Source: Pinus tabuliformis (Eukaryota > Streptophyta > Pinopsida > Pinales > Pinaceae). Taken from it: DNA of 64,000 bases. The stretch covers positions 1,682,802,167 through 1,682,866,166 of the forward strand of contig CM062818.1 in assembly GCA_031772625.1 (NCBI GenBank), given 5' to 3'. Below the pieces are notes generated by a model. It had not been told where the DNA came from. It did not search any database and saw only the letters and a list, made by a program, of their open reading frames with translations. The position numbers and the translations under genes were made by a program. Below, one piece after another: positions 20,010 through 31,892 of the stretch; positions within the stretch are counted from its first letter, which is position 1; each line of letters starts with the position of its first letter.

Positions 20010-21480
20010 TGATCCAAATTGGATCCTAGAACACTCTCTAAGTTTTCATGAACTCTTTAAAAATCATGCCAAAGTTTCAAAGTCTTATAAAGATCAAGCT
20101 TATCGGAGGTATCCTCGTAACAGTTGCAATTGGTGATCAGCGTGGAGCAACGAGGACCGTCGGTCAAGCGCGCAGACCGTCGGCCCATGGTAACGCGTGC
20201 TGTCGCAAATTAGAAAAACCAGGGGTCAATTCAAGAAACGGGGGTAGTTTCTGATATGCGAGTTGCTAATCGCATGTCACAGGGCAAACCCCTAAAAGAA
20301 GGAAAGGCTGCAAGCACCCGGACCCAAAAAATCATAAAATGTAATGGATATCGTTTCGATTCTGTCAGAAGCGGGGTCCCACAAAAACCGGCAGGATATT
20401 GGAAGGGCTTCGAGCAGTAAGCAGTTTCAACCGAGTCCCGCCTAATGCCACACAATGGTTGCCATGCGTCCGGCAGAAGAGAGAGAAAACCGCTCACATC
20501 GAACGGATAAACATCATGTTACTTATCCGCCCGATATGGACGATGACCGTAGGATTTGGAGGCTCCAGATCAATGGCAGAGACGCGTTCTGATGGATGAC
20601 CAGATTTGACGAGGTAAACAGGCAGAGTTGTATAGGATTTGAAGTCCGACGTGGACGATGCGTTGGCAGAAGGTCGTGTTTCGCGAGCATTCTTGGAGTT
20701 AATGGAATAAACGGCCATGTCCAAGAGAACTGACACTCATCCATTATGAAATAAGTGGCCACCTCCCTGTGAGGCGTTATACAGTGATGATTACGCAGGA
20801 CAGAGGGATTCAGGCAGACAGAGGCGGGGGAACCGGAAAGCCGAGAAGCGAAATCGAACAGTCAGAAAGCCGATTGGATTTAAAGCCACGAACTAACAGA
20901 GAGAGAAGCAAGCAAGTTAAGAAAGCTAAGAGCAGAGAGCAAAGAGAAGAAGCCGAGCTGACCTGTAGAAGCAAACGCAGCATCGAGCCAGACAGAAACA
21001 AAGAGAGTCAGAGAGTCTGTGCACTCCAGAGAAGGCTTGAGAGGTTCAAGCGTACTGTTATGTAATGTCTGTCGTGTATGAGTCTCAGATTGGGCTCATA
21101 CTACTATGACCAATAGAGGTCAAGAGTCAGTAAGGAGAGTCTGTGTACTCCAAATACTTGGGGGATCCAAGTACATTGTTGTTGATTTATATCTGTGTGT
21201 GAGACTCGAATTGAGCTCACTGTTGTAAAGACTCTGCTTTGAAAACATAATAGAGAGGCCACCACTGAAGGCTGGACTAGGAGACGTAGCCCAGGAGTAT
21301 TGGGTGAACTCCTTATTAAACTTGTTGTGTTTACATGTTTGTCTGTTATGTTTTCCTTAACTGCTTCTGTGCCTGTGTATTTCGCAATATTATCGATTTG
21401 TTGCATAAAATAACATAGGCACATCCATGCACATGAGTCTGTAATACCTTAATTGTTTGTCTTAGATCAATTACAGATTA
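20010..21480 (+). repeat. Gypsy 3' LTR (about 1.47 kb)
   Basis: Starts TGATCC directly after a purine-rich stretch (gtgggaagg, a plausible polypurine tract) and ends where the TSD 'acgga' begins. It has an internal diverged duplication ('gagagtctgtg.actcca' at about 21011 and 21137; 'gagtctcagattgggctca' against 'gagactcgaattgagctca' at about 21079 and 21201). ORFs on either strand are short and unrecognised. Confidence 0.7.
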
Positions 21481-21485
21481 ACGGA

Positions 21486-22098
21486 CCACCAGGTGGATAA
21501 AGCAGACAAAATTTGCCAGGTATGTCATTTACAAGAAGTGGAGACCGAGGTGCACTTCATTCTTGGATGCCCTCTCTACTACGAGATCAGAGGAAGGTTG
21601 TATTGCTTGTTCAGAGATTCTCGGACCCTCGTCGACTTTTTCAGGTATCTCGATCAAAGATTTCTGGGCCTATATATGTAGGAGGCTCTTAGGTTCCATG
21701 CACATATTCTTTAGCCTCCCATCAGACCAGACCCCACACAGAGGATCACGACATTTTTCAGGGTACTACCTTCAGACAGAGGCAACAAGAGACCAATTGA
21801 TACCAGTACGTATCTAGACTCTAGATCAGTGAGGATCCATGGGACCTCATCCCGCCACACGAGATCTCAACAACAAATTTGTTCCTAGGAGATGGACTAG
21901 GTCCTCCAGACCTCAATAATGCACGAACCCCCCAAGGATCAATTTAGTGGACAATCCGCACTTTCCATCAGCTCTTCATCAGGTCAACAGACTTTGTTGA
22001 GTTTCTTCAATGTTCTTCATTCAACCTCGAATGTTAGAGGAGATGGGTTTAATCCTTAAACCTATTAGCGCCTGGATCTTCTCCGCTAGGGCTAGATG
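21486..22098 (+). pseudogene. LINE, second half: C-terminal zinc knuckle and 3' UTR
   Basis: This is the continuation of the LINE from 15712, in the frame starting HQVDKADKICQVCHL. It has CX2C...HX4C (CQVCHLQEVETEVHFILGC), the zf-RVT type motif common after the RT in LINEs. Then come FRYLDQRFLGLYM-stop and degenerate sequence matching the minus-strand copy at 26462-27240, including the non-coding 'cagactttgttgagtttctt'. Match to that copy stops at 'agatgtt' (about 22098). Confidence 0.8.
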
Positions 22099-24312
22099 TT
22101 TGTAACACCTGTAGAAATTTTGAATAATATGACACTTATTCACAAATATTATCCTAATTATACACTATCGCGGAATGCATGCATAATACATAACCTCCTC
22201 TACGTTGATCATCAATTTTGCAGAATCAAAAACAATGAAACATCAATCGCATGCGCACATTAACACAGTATGTAACCCGAGGAAATCATACAGCTAAAAA
22301 TGCCACACTATCTGTATATTATAATGACTGAGAACATGTAACGATACATAGTACAATACTCCTCACAAGTACTCAGTACTATCTCCACCTGTTACACACA
22401 AACTAGCTCAGATCTGAATCAATCACAGGTTCAAATCTCCTTTGCTGCTTGCCTGCCTCCACTGCGCAATCCTGCATGAGAATAGATGAGAATGGCTTAA
22501 GCAAACTCGTATTTCCTTGGCTGAACCACGCAATCCTCATTGGCAATACTCAATCCATGCATGTGCAAAATCTCATGCACAACTATAGTCACAATTGATA
22601 TCAATCTCAACCTCTAACACCTGTCTCCACTGAATTGTCCATGCACTGAGTTAACTGATGTATTATTTAGTTGCTTTATGAGTTAATAATTAGTGAATTA
22701 ATTAACAATTAATTCACATCACTCATCACTAGTGTATTTGCAGTTAAAAACTAAATACAACTAGTTCAACCAAGTCAAATTGAACACAACTCCATCAACT
22801 CCTCAATCAACTCCACCAAACTCAACCACTTGAGTTCTAACTGAAGTCCACCATGCAATAGCTCAACTCACTCATAAGAAAAGCGTATTTCCTTCTGACA
22901 GTTGCATGTGCCACATCCGTAGCTCAAACTGAAGTGCTCCAAGAGGATAAGATAATTTTTATAGTCCAAATATTATTATGAGCTAATAATATTCGACTGT
23001 TCTATTTTTAGCCTGGCAGTCTAAAAATAGAAACCGCCCATATGTCTAAAAATAGAAGTCCATCTATTTTTACCAACATGACCAATCATCGAGAAATAAC
23101 ATCCTGCAACTCATAGACCATGATCCATATGTCTAAAAATAGACTTTGCGCCAAAAATAGCCTGCGGGCCCACTTAGTGAAGGCGACTTCTTTCCACTAA
23201 GCTCCATCATCTTGTTGCATTCTCAACAACACTCTCCTCCCACATCTACCCAAGCAACCAGCCAGCCAGGGTAAACATGCGATGAGAGACCACTATGATA
23301 AGATTCAACCTCCATGGTGACTTTAAGGAAATGGAATCAACGGAACATCACATACAGTCATCCAACATCATCCAAATAACCTTCAAGAGACAAATCAACC
23401 ACTTATACTGTCTATCCCTAGGTCCCACTGTTGTTTGAGAGACTTAAGGGCAGGGTAACACTCCCTAGACACTTCCCAGGCGAGTTAGTTTCAGGACTAA
23501 CGCTCGGGGAACACTGCCCAGGTGCTTTATAACACTTCCTAGACATTGCCCAAGCGAGTTAGTCTTAGCACTAATGCTAGCATTCCAGGATTTGATCCAC
23601 CTTTTTCGGCCTAGATCCCGGGACACTACCCAGAATGGAATGATCACTTAGAATTAGTAAGGATGCAAGGAAACAATGATGCAAAAGCAATAAAATGAAC
23701 AAGATCATCACCAGGCCCCTACTAGCCATGATAAACATTTCGTCAAACATATCATCAACATGTAACCTACAGGTGTAAACAACAAAATTAAGTGTAGGGA
23801 TCCCATACTTATCTGAGAATCGCTATGAACCATTGTTCCCTCATACCATTTGTTGCATTATCCTCCATTAACTCATAAACACATTATCCATTCATATACA
23901 AGTAAAAACATGATGAGATCCTTACATAATTGCTGTCATGAAATGTGCGTATAACCAGCATAATAGGAATAGAAATACGATAAACATATCAACGATCAAA
24001 TCCATAAATACATCAGTACCTTTACACATGAAAATCAAGGGAATGGATTTCTCATTAATGAATAAAAGGAACCAATCGGAGATGGGACTACAACGTTCCA
24101 CCCGACCGTAGAATGGCTGAGCCAAATCTCTCTTCAGCCATTCACCCCCATGCCATGTTCCAAGCATGAATGTGGGTTCTCATAGAACACATCAATCAAA
24201 ACTCATCCAGGGCTTCCAGAGGCCATCCACCTCAACCCATCAAACAGTGATTCCACCTCACGGTCGGACATCACCAAAAAACATCATCAAATTGGTCTCC
24301 ATCCAAGCCTTC
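22099..24312. other. Non-coding repetitive DNA, possible LTR start
   Basis: Begins TGTAACACCTGTAG at the point where the LINE match ends; TGTAACACC is a common Gypsy LTR start, so a truncated or large LTR is possible, but I find no matching end or TSD. It includes three copies of 'gtctaaaaatagaa' or variants (about 23024-23160) and an imperfect duplication at 23450-23580 ('cacttcctagaca.tgcccaagcgagttagt'). No gene-like ORF. Confidence 0.4.
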
Positions 24313-24692
24313 CAGGGCTTCCAGAGTGTTTGTCCAACCAAGGATTCCACAACTAGTAACTCAACCCACAGCTTATGCAGGGCTTCCAGAGTGTTTGTCC
24401 AACCAAGGCTTCCAAAACTAGTAACTCAACCCACAACTTATACAGGGCTTCCAGATCGTTTGTCTAACCAAAGCTTCCAGGACTAGTAACTCAACCCACC
24501 AAGGGCTTCCAGAGCGTTTGTCCAACCAGGTCTTCCAGGACTAGTAGCTCAACCCAACTTGTTACAGGGCTTCCAGAGCGTTAGTTCAACCAAGCCTTCG
24601 AGGGCTAGTAACTCAACCCAAGCCGTTACAGGGCTTCCAGAGCGTTTGTTCAACCAGGACTTCCAGGACTAATAACTCAACCCAAGCCAAGG
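24313..24692. repeat. Satellite-like array, six units of about 64 bp
   Basis: The unit contains 'agggcttccagagcgtttgt', 'ccaaccaaggcttccagga' and 'ctagtaactcaaccca'. Six variable copies follow one another, with units of about 57-66 bp. A 106-codon ORF (24166-24486) crossing it is a by-product. Confidence 0.9.
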
Positions 24693-25050
24693 AAACATGA
24701 GAACCAACCAAAACAAAGCAATGAAAGTAAACCCACAATCACCATGGCTATCCAGGAAATTTCAAGGCTAGGCAATCCACTGTCGATCCAGGCAATCCTC
24801 CATTCTAATGACAAATCACAACCAAGAAACCACATGCACGTGCAATACATGCCAAAACTAGGGAAGAAACCATACCTGAAAATTTATCACGAAAAAAAAA
24901 AAAAAAAAAATTATTTATATTTAAAAAAGAATAAAAAAAATTATTATAAAAAATATAAAATTAATTTTAAGAATAATTATATTTAAGTAAGGAGTTAACA
25001 ACTTTTTCGATTTGTAACAACATAAAATTTCATGTCAGACAAAGGGATGT
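24693..25050. other. Low-complexity A-rich stretch
   Basis: A run of about 19 A (24893-24911) is followed by AT-only sequence to about 24985. No gene. The poly(A) might mark the end of a retroposed sequence running from the left. Confidence 0.5.
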
Positions 25051-25099
25051 CTCATGCAATGCACCCTCAACTCAAATAAATACACACCAGGCTTTAGGG

Positions 25100-25975
25100 T
25101 TTCAAGGAGCTGCTCTACACTCTCGCAGGTTTTTGGGTCCTTCTCACTCGCCAGACATGGCGCCCACTACCAAGAGGAACGCAATGCTCTCCCTCTGCAA
25201 CAATAACATCTCCATTAATTGGCTCTCCTTCCGCACTTTGAACGCCACTGCAGACACGCGCATTATAACACTCTGTTGCACCAACAGATTTCAAATCGCA
25301 CTGGACACCTTCAATCACCTACTTTCACCTAAATCTAAATCCATCCCCGCTCTCATCACCTACTATCTTTTGTTGAATCGGCATTGTCTGTAAACAGGTT
25401 GATGATTGAAGCTAACATCCTTCCAGACCTGATAACTTAGACGATTATCATTAATCGTCATTGTGAAACATGTAGATTGGATTATGCATTGCAAGTGTTT
25501 GAGGGAGTGGAAGCACATGGGTATGTTTCAAATGTTGGAAGCACAAAAGGCTTTGCAGGGATTTTAGAGTTGAGAACGCTATCAAGGGTTTTCAATCAAA
25601 TGATGAGCAAACGACAAGTTCCTGATTTTTTTACTTATAATACCCATTAGTTGTTATGCTGCAAAAGGGCCATGAGCCTGACAGAATCACATTTAACACG
25701 GTAATGGATCTTCTATGAGATGCAAGGCCAGGGTCAGAGCCCTAACGTTATCACATACACCATATTGATGAATGGACTCTATAGAGTGGGTAACCTGAAG
25801 GAGGCAATAAAATTATTCAAACAAATGAAAGATAGAGGTCATGTCTCTGATATGATTGCATATGCCACCATCATGGATGCACTATGCAAGGAATGCACAC
25901 CCGAAAAAAGCCAATAGAATGTTGTAGCTAATCTTATAAGAGTTTGATATTGGTGTTGTGACATACTCAGCCACA
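25100..25975 (+). pseudogene. Pentatricopeptide repeat (PPR) protein pseudogene
   Basis: From ATG at 25157 (MAPTTKRNAMLSLCNNN) an N-terminal region with a run of Thr/Ala and a hydrophobic start could be an organelle transit peptide. The frame stops at 25391. Shifted frames continue with PPR-like helices, best at about 25733-25900: PNVITYTILMNGLYRVGNLK then EAIKLFKQMKDRG, a classic P-type PPR motif of 35 residues, followed by the start of the next repeat (MIAYATIMDALCK). At least three stops or frameshifts occur (25391, about 25437, 25648). PPR proteins bind organelle RNA. A second copy of the 5' end lies at 61650-61908. Confidence 0.85.
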
Positions 25976-25996
25976 AATAACACCCTCTGTAACGAT

Positions 25997-26455
25997 ATTG
26001 CTGAAATGCACCTAGCAAGATTTAGTAATAGAGAGTAAATTGCAATTAATGAAGTGCAGGGGTGATTTTGGTAATTATACACTAGGCAGGCAATTTGAAA
26101 TAGGTTTGGTGGCTGTGTCGATGAATCATCAAGTGGAATTTTCAGAAGAGTGCACTCTGTGTTCAATATGAAAACACATCTGATTTAGTATTTAGTGGGT
26201 AAAATCTATTTGTTAAATGCACGAGTTGGTCACTCTCAAATGGGTTTGGCCTAGCAGTTGGTATGTACTTGCAAATAATGTAGTGGCCCCAGGTAAATTG
26301 CAATGATAGTGCTCACATATATAACCTAGAATTAGTTTGCTAAAATGGTTAGTGAGTTGTCATTTGACATTGATAAAGTGGACCTTGTAAATAATAATAG
26401 TGGTGAGTTACAAATTGATATGATATGTTATTAGTGATGACAAGGTTGTCAAGGT
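25997..26455. repeat. 455-bp direct repeat, left copy
   Basis: Begins 'gatattgctgaaatgcacctagcaag' and matches 27411-27865 throughout (for example 'cacatctgatttagt' and 'cctagaatt.gtttgctaaaa'), with about one change per 10-15 bases. The two copies enclose the minus-strand LINE. There is a 22-bp insertion in this copy near 26060 relative to the other. Confidence 0.85.
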
Positions 26456-26461
26456 TTTCAA

Positions 26462-27402
26462 AATTACTATAAGATAAGATAATATAAGATAATTATATTT
26501 ATGTCCAACTAATGACCACAAAATAGGTCAAATGGACTTTTGAATACAATGATGTCCATACAAAGCGGGAGAACCAAATGGTCTCCTAAAAAACAATACA
26601 ATGCATGAAGTAAATCAACATCTGGCCCTTGTGGAGAATATCTAGGAGCTAATAAGTTTGAGGATCAAACCCATCTCTCCTATCACCCAAGGTTGAATGA
26701 AGAGCATTGAAGAAACTCAACAAAGTCTGTTGGACCGATGAAGAGCTGGTGGAAAGTGAGGACTGTCCACTAAATCGTCGCCATGGGGGGTTCACGTGCT
26801 GCTAAGGTCTGGAGTACCTAGTCCGTCTCTCAGGAATGGATCTGTGGCTGAGATCTTGTGTGGTGGGGTGAGGTCCCACATTTCCTCACTAATCTAGAGT
26901 CTACATACGTATTGGTATCAATCTGTCTCTTGGTGCCCCTTTCTAAAGGTAGTACCCTGAAAAATGTCGTGATCCTCTGTGTGGGGTTTGGTTTGATGGA
27001 AGGCTGAAGAATATGCACTCAGAACCTGAAAGCCTCTTGCGTATATAGGGCCAAACATCTCTGGTCAGGATACCTAAAAAAGTCAGTGAGGGTCTGAGAA
27101 TCTATAAACAAGCAATGAAACCTTCCTCTGATCTCGTAGTAGACAGGGCATCCAAGAATAAGTGCACCTCAGTCTCCACTTCCTATAGATGACATACCTG
27201 GCAGATTTTGTCTGGTCTATCCACCCGGTGGTCCATCTCTACCTAAAGTCTATGAGAACCTACTCTAAATTGGCCTAGAGGAATGTGAAGAGCATGCATC
27301 CAATGGTGAAAAGTATATTGGGGTCGAACAATGAGCCCATCTCTCAACTCCAAGAAGTGCTCAGCGTAGTAGGCCATCTTTGGGCGCAACCCTCTCCGAG
27401 GA
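26462..27402 (-). pseudogene. LINE 3' end, minus strand, 5'-truncated
   Basis: Same family as the LINE at 14540-22098. On the minus strand it starts at 'caatcctcggagagggttgc' (27402), encodes MAYYAEHFLELRDGL (about 27372-27328) and the region around the zinc knuckle (with VGSHRL upstream). It proceeds to a non-coding 3' end with short TTATCTTA-like repeats (26461-26500). It is severely 5'-truncated, as is usual for LINE insertions. The ORF at 26830-27018 (MHILQPSIKPNPTQRITTFF) belongs to it. No clean TSD found. Confidence 0.8.
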
Positions 27403-27410
27403 TTGAAGAT

Positions 27411-27865
27411 ATTGTTGAAATGCACCTAGCAAGATTTAGTAATAGGGAGTAAATTGCAATTATAGGCTAGGCAGGCAATCCGAAACAGGCTTGGTGGCTG
27501 TGTTGATGGAATCATCCAATTGAAATTTCCAGAAAAGTGCACCATGTGTTAAATATGAAAGCACATCTGATTTAGTGCTTAGTGGGTGATACATCTTTAT
27601 TAAATGCACTAGTTGTTCAGTATGAAATGGGTTTGGACTAGCAGTTGGTGTGTACTTGCAACGGGTGTAGTGCCCCAGGTAAATAACATTGACAGTGCTC
27701 ACATTTATAACCTAGAATTGGTTTGCTAAAAAGGTTAGTGAGTTTTCATTTGACATTAATAAAGTGGACCTTGCAAATAATAACAGCGGTGAGTTGCACA
27801 TTCATCTATATGTTGTTAGTGATGGAAAGGTTATTAAGGTTGTCAAATATTATACAATGTATCTG
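27411..27865. repeat. 455-bp direct repeat, right copy
   Basis: Second copy of 25997-26455, directly abutting the LINE start. See the left copy. Confidence 0.85.
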
Positions 27866-28956
27866 CCTTTGTTGCAGTTTACAATAGCTGAATGGTCTGT
27901 CTGAAGTGGTCTTGAGGAATTGTTTTATGGAAATTAGTGTTAGAATTTGCTTCCAATAGTCGCAATTTCTAATTTAGGTAAAATAGATGGACTTATTGTA
28001 ATAGCACCTACTAGTATAGAACTTACCAGCGTTGATATAAATACTATGAAGCATTGTTATGGGTGTGAATTGATGGAGGGTCTACTCATGGTTTGCTCTA
28101 GTGGTTGAGTTGCTAATGCCGAATTGCTTATGGGAAGTTTAAGGTACAATTAAACAATGGATTAAATTAGATGTCCATTGCATTCAATAATTTTGTACCA
28201 TGTGACAAACTTTAACAATTTGCAGTGATCCTCACTCTGGGTTTCATATGGGTGCTAGAGGTTGTTTGAGAAATTGACAACTTTTCATGATGTCATATAA
28301 TTAGTTTATCCAGACTCTCTATAATGGGACATAAGACCATATGTGCCTTGACCTGGCAACATGACATTTGGTTGTCTTAAAACTTAACATGTGAACTTGC
28401 CTCACTGGGATTGATGTTATCGCATTGAACGTCGTCTGACTGTATGAACACTATGTATTTCAGAGGCTATGTGCTAAATTAATCTACAACAACAACATGA
28501 GATTATGGAAGCAGAGATCAGACCTTATCCAGAGAAGTTTGCTGAATCTAACTGTACTTTGTGGCTATGGAAAAAGGTGTTGGTTTAACCATCCTCCAAT
28601 TTAGAAACCCTTTGCTTCTTTTGCTATATTCCTAAATTTTTTGGACTAGGGTCACTTCCTAATCAGTTGCTTGCACATATGAAGCTCGAATGATAGTACC
28701 TAATGCTTAAAATGGAAACCACACATTGGATCTACTTCTTACAGTCTGTTAAGATCAATTAGTTTAAGTTCCTTTGCATGGATGATTTGAAGTGCTACCT
28801 CTAAGCTTCCATTATGACTAGAATACTGAAATTTGTTGTTGTCACCACTTATAAATGTGTCATGTTGTTAATAATAGTCTTTGTTGGAAGTTAGAACTGT
28901 GGAATTCATCTACTGCATATTGCACAAGAATTATGATTTGCAATCCCATGTTATTG
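27866..28956. other. No recognisable gene
   Basis: About 1.1 kb of AT-rich DNA with no ORF over 60 codons and no visible repeat structure. It is continuous with 39424 onward if the large LTR element is removed. Confidence 0.5.
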
Positions 28957-28961
28957 CCTTT

Positions 28962-30703
28962 TAATGCAAGAACATTCAGCGCAGCAATTTCATTATATTC
29001 TAGTTAACTTAGGGGGTCTTGTGTTTTCAAGGAAGTTGGATTCCTATGTATCAAATTAATGTAATTATTAATGTTTTGAGTGATTGGAATAGGAATTAAT
29101 TAGATATTGTGAGGACATTTGTAAATGCTCTCAAATGTGAGAGAACATGAGTGATGTTGAGTGATTAGCGAGGATTGAGAGATTTGGAAATCAATTGTGA
29201 GTCTTAGATTAGAAATTGGTTTCATGGTTTGTGGAACTAGGGAGGATTCTTAGGGATTAGTGGAGTCAAAAGTGGACTTGGAGGATATTCGGGATTTAGT
29301 TCAGCGAATTAAGGATTTGAACCAAAATTGGTTAACAAAACCTTTTGTATAAATGTAAGCTAAAAAGGCATAGAGTTAGTTAGTTAGTTAGAGTGAGAAT
29401 TAAAGTTCAGAGATTAGATAGGGTTGACTGTAAGCCTACGGGCAGGAAAGGAAATGCCACTGATATAGAAGATCAGGTCGAGAAAGAAAGTCTTGTGTAA
29501 ATGTTTGTTTATTAATACAGATAACTCGATTTCTGAGTATGAGTGGATTGTATTGAGTAATCGAATGATAAATTGTGTGTGAATTAGAGTAATTCTGCGT
29601 AAGATAGGTGTGCAGGTGTGAAAAATTAGAGAAGAAGACAAAGAAGAGTGTCACAGGTTTACACACAAACAATATTGGAGAAAACCTTCTATGTTACAGT
29701 GAAGGTATAACTATAAGGTTTCCTAAAACTTAAGGATTGTGAAGGAAGCGTAAAGGCACGAAGAAATGAAGTAATAGAGTGGAGATTGAGATCAGAACAA
29801 GTGAAGACCGGAAGGCGAGAACAAATACACAGGCAGAAAGCCGAACGAATGGACTCTTACATAGTAAGAAACAAAAGAACGTAACAATGCATAGGAACTG
29901 TTGGATCAGTGAGATCAACGGATGAGATTGTGTGAGATAGACATCTAAGATTAAGTCGCGCAAGATAAATTCAAGAAGATGAATGGCAGAGATTAAAACC
30001 ACGTGCAGAATAGTGGAGCGGTCTTCATAGGCAGTAAGCAGTTTCTTGCGCGCCCTAAAAGTTGTAAGTGTTATTCTACAATTTCACGCGATTACCCATA
30101 GCAGGCGACACGTAACACGAGAAAACTACTTTTCTCGCGTGTTCTTGACCTTATATCGGTCGTGCACAATTTCACACGAAATTGCGAGATAGCCATTGGA
30201 TCGAGCAAGATTGATCAACGATGGAGATTGACCAAACTAATTGGCGATCGGGTGATGCAATAACTGTCGGATTAAGGAATGATATCAACAGTGGAGGTTG
30301 AATGCGCTAAAGAGAGCATCAATATACGTGAAAAGGTTTGTGGAATGACGGAAAGATAAGGTTTAAGTGTGGTTATGAAATATTTCTATTATATGGGAAT
30401 TATAATAGAAATGAGCAGAATAAATGTATTACGGTTAATGTTGGGATTAATTAATGAAGGTCTAAGTCTGAGTTTTAGCCAAGGTCCAAAGATTATGGAA
30501 GGATTTATAAGATTTCACTCAAATGTCTATAAAGTTTAGACTTGGGATAGTTAAATGAAATGTTTCCGTATGGAATTTATTGAAGGAGTATTAAACCTTG
30601 ACTTGTGAAGGTTTTACCAAGTAAGGAATTTTGGAATTCCTGAGATGTATGTGACATGCATTGGATATGCATATTGTGGATATGTACGGCTTATGTTGCA
30701 TCA
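28962..30703 (+). repeat. 5' LTR of the large element
   Basis: Starts near 'taatgcaagaacattcagc' and ends 'ttatgttgcatca'. It shares long runs with 37667-39417, such as 'ctagttaactta.ggggtcttgtg' and 'gcgctaaagagagcatcaa'. It has a tRNA-Met primer-binding site immediately after it. The terminal dinucleotides are imperfect, so the ends are uncertain by about 3 bases. Confidence 0.8.
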
Positions 30704-30705
30704 TT

Positions 30706-30717
30706 TGGTATCAGAGC
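30706..30717 (+). promoter_or_regulatory. Primer-binding site (initiator tRNA-Met)
   Basis: TGGTATCAGAGC, two bases downstream of the 5' LTR. It is the same motif as at 383-372 (minus) and 48414. Confidence 0.85.
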
Positions 30718-30959
30718 AAAACAGTGAAATTCTGCGTGTAAGAATTCTTTGAGAAACTTAGAATAGAGTTATGTTTTGAAGGTGTGTATGCAGGCAAGAG
30801 GAGATCAAAATTTAAATCTAACAAACAATAGGCACATAGAGATAAAGTGTAGTAGAAATTGCAGATGAAAAGAAACAGAGAACAATCCATTCAAAGTGCA
30901 GGTGAATGGTAGAACAAGATCATGCAGAGGTCTTGAAGGTAGCGGCATAAGAAGGTGAG

Positions 30960-31863
30960 AATATTGCAACACCCTAGAGCAAGGAGTGCTCAGTTGGTTC
31001 TAGAGGAGAGAACCAGAGAGATGACAAAGGCCTGAGTTCAGAGAAGAGAAGCTTAGTGATGTATCATGTAGCAAGAGGGGCTTGTTACTGCAGAGGTATT
31101 GTTGCATCTCATGGAAAGATCATAAAGGCAATTCCACAGAGGATGTGGGTAGAATTTCTAAGGGATGAAAGAATTTGGTAAGAGTTTTTGAATGAAAGTA
31201 GAATGTAGCGGAACCTTGAAGAATTCCAAGAGAGGTTGGATAAAGAGGACAGTTGTGTTCTTAAAAGGTGCAGATGAGTTGAAGCCTAGAAAGCGCAGAG
31301 AGAAGTGCTCAAAGAGGTTCGAGAGAATAGAGAACCAAGTGCTTGCCAAAAGACCAAGTACATAGGAGAGCTTGGCGAGGTAAGTGGCAGCAGGGAGGAC
31401 TTACTGTTGCAGAGGCTTTAATGCAGCTCATAGTAAGTGAGTGAGGAACTCATGAAGATAGAGAAGGAGATGACTACTGATAGTCATAACAGAGGTTATG
31501 AGGAAGACCACAACAGAAGAAAAGTGAAGAAGGGGGATGCCAAGGCAAATGGCAAGAGAAAAGTCAAGAGGAGCCTGACAAGGAGATTGCGGAGTTAAAA
31601 GAACAACTCAATGTATTAAGGATGCTACTAGAGGAAAATCAAAGACAAGGTTGGGTCTTCAGGAAAAAGACAGTGAAGTGGTCTAAGTTATAGAAAAGGC
31701 TACAGTAGAAGCAAGTGAAGTCACTGGTGGAAAAACTCATAGAAGCTGAGTTGGAAATAGAAGTTTCCATTTGTGAAGCAGAACAGGGTGAAGTTCTGGG
31801 TGAAGATGAGGACTGGAGATCTGTGAAATATCTTATGAATTATTGTGAGAATTCAAGACAGTA
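30960..31863 (+). pseudogene. Decayed gag-like or unknown ORF of the large element
   Basis: Purine-rich sequence with an interrupted frame. The clearest part is about 31590-31865 (ELKEQLNVLRMLLEENQRQG, then LIEAELEIEVSICEAEQ), heptad-like and suggestive of a coiled coil. Several stops interrupt it (for example near 31690 and 31862). The composition resembles the N-terminal or linker part of plant retrotransposon gag, but no CCHC knuckle is present. Confidence 0.4.
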
Positions 31864-31892
31864 AGGAGATATGATGACTGAAACATCAAGTG

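Larger units (their letters stand above)
15713..21480 (+). mobile_element. Ty3/Gypsy retrotransposon inserted in the LINE, internally deleted
   Basis: A 5-bp TSD 'acgga' (15708-15712 and 21481-21485) brackets the element exactly where the LINE sequence breaks and resumes. Both ends begin with the same 89 bp, TGATCCAAATTGG... (15713-15801 and 20010-20098, two differences visible), but after 89 bp they diverge completely. The 5' LTR is therefore almost entirely missing or replaced, while the 3' LTR (20010-21480) seems whole. The internal region lacks gag, protease and the RT palm. Element ends are TG...TA rather than the usual TG...CA. Confidence 0.75.

Noticed and set aside
24313-24692. CRISPR-like array
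   Set aside because: Units are contiguous and variable with no repeat-spacer alternation; eukaryotic context.
22099-25020. Complete solo LTR starting TGTAACACC
   Set aside because: The start looks right, but no matching terminus or TSD could be found on the right side.
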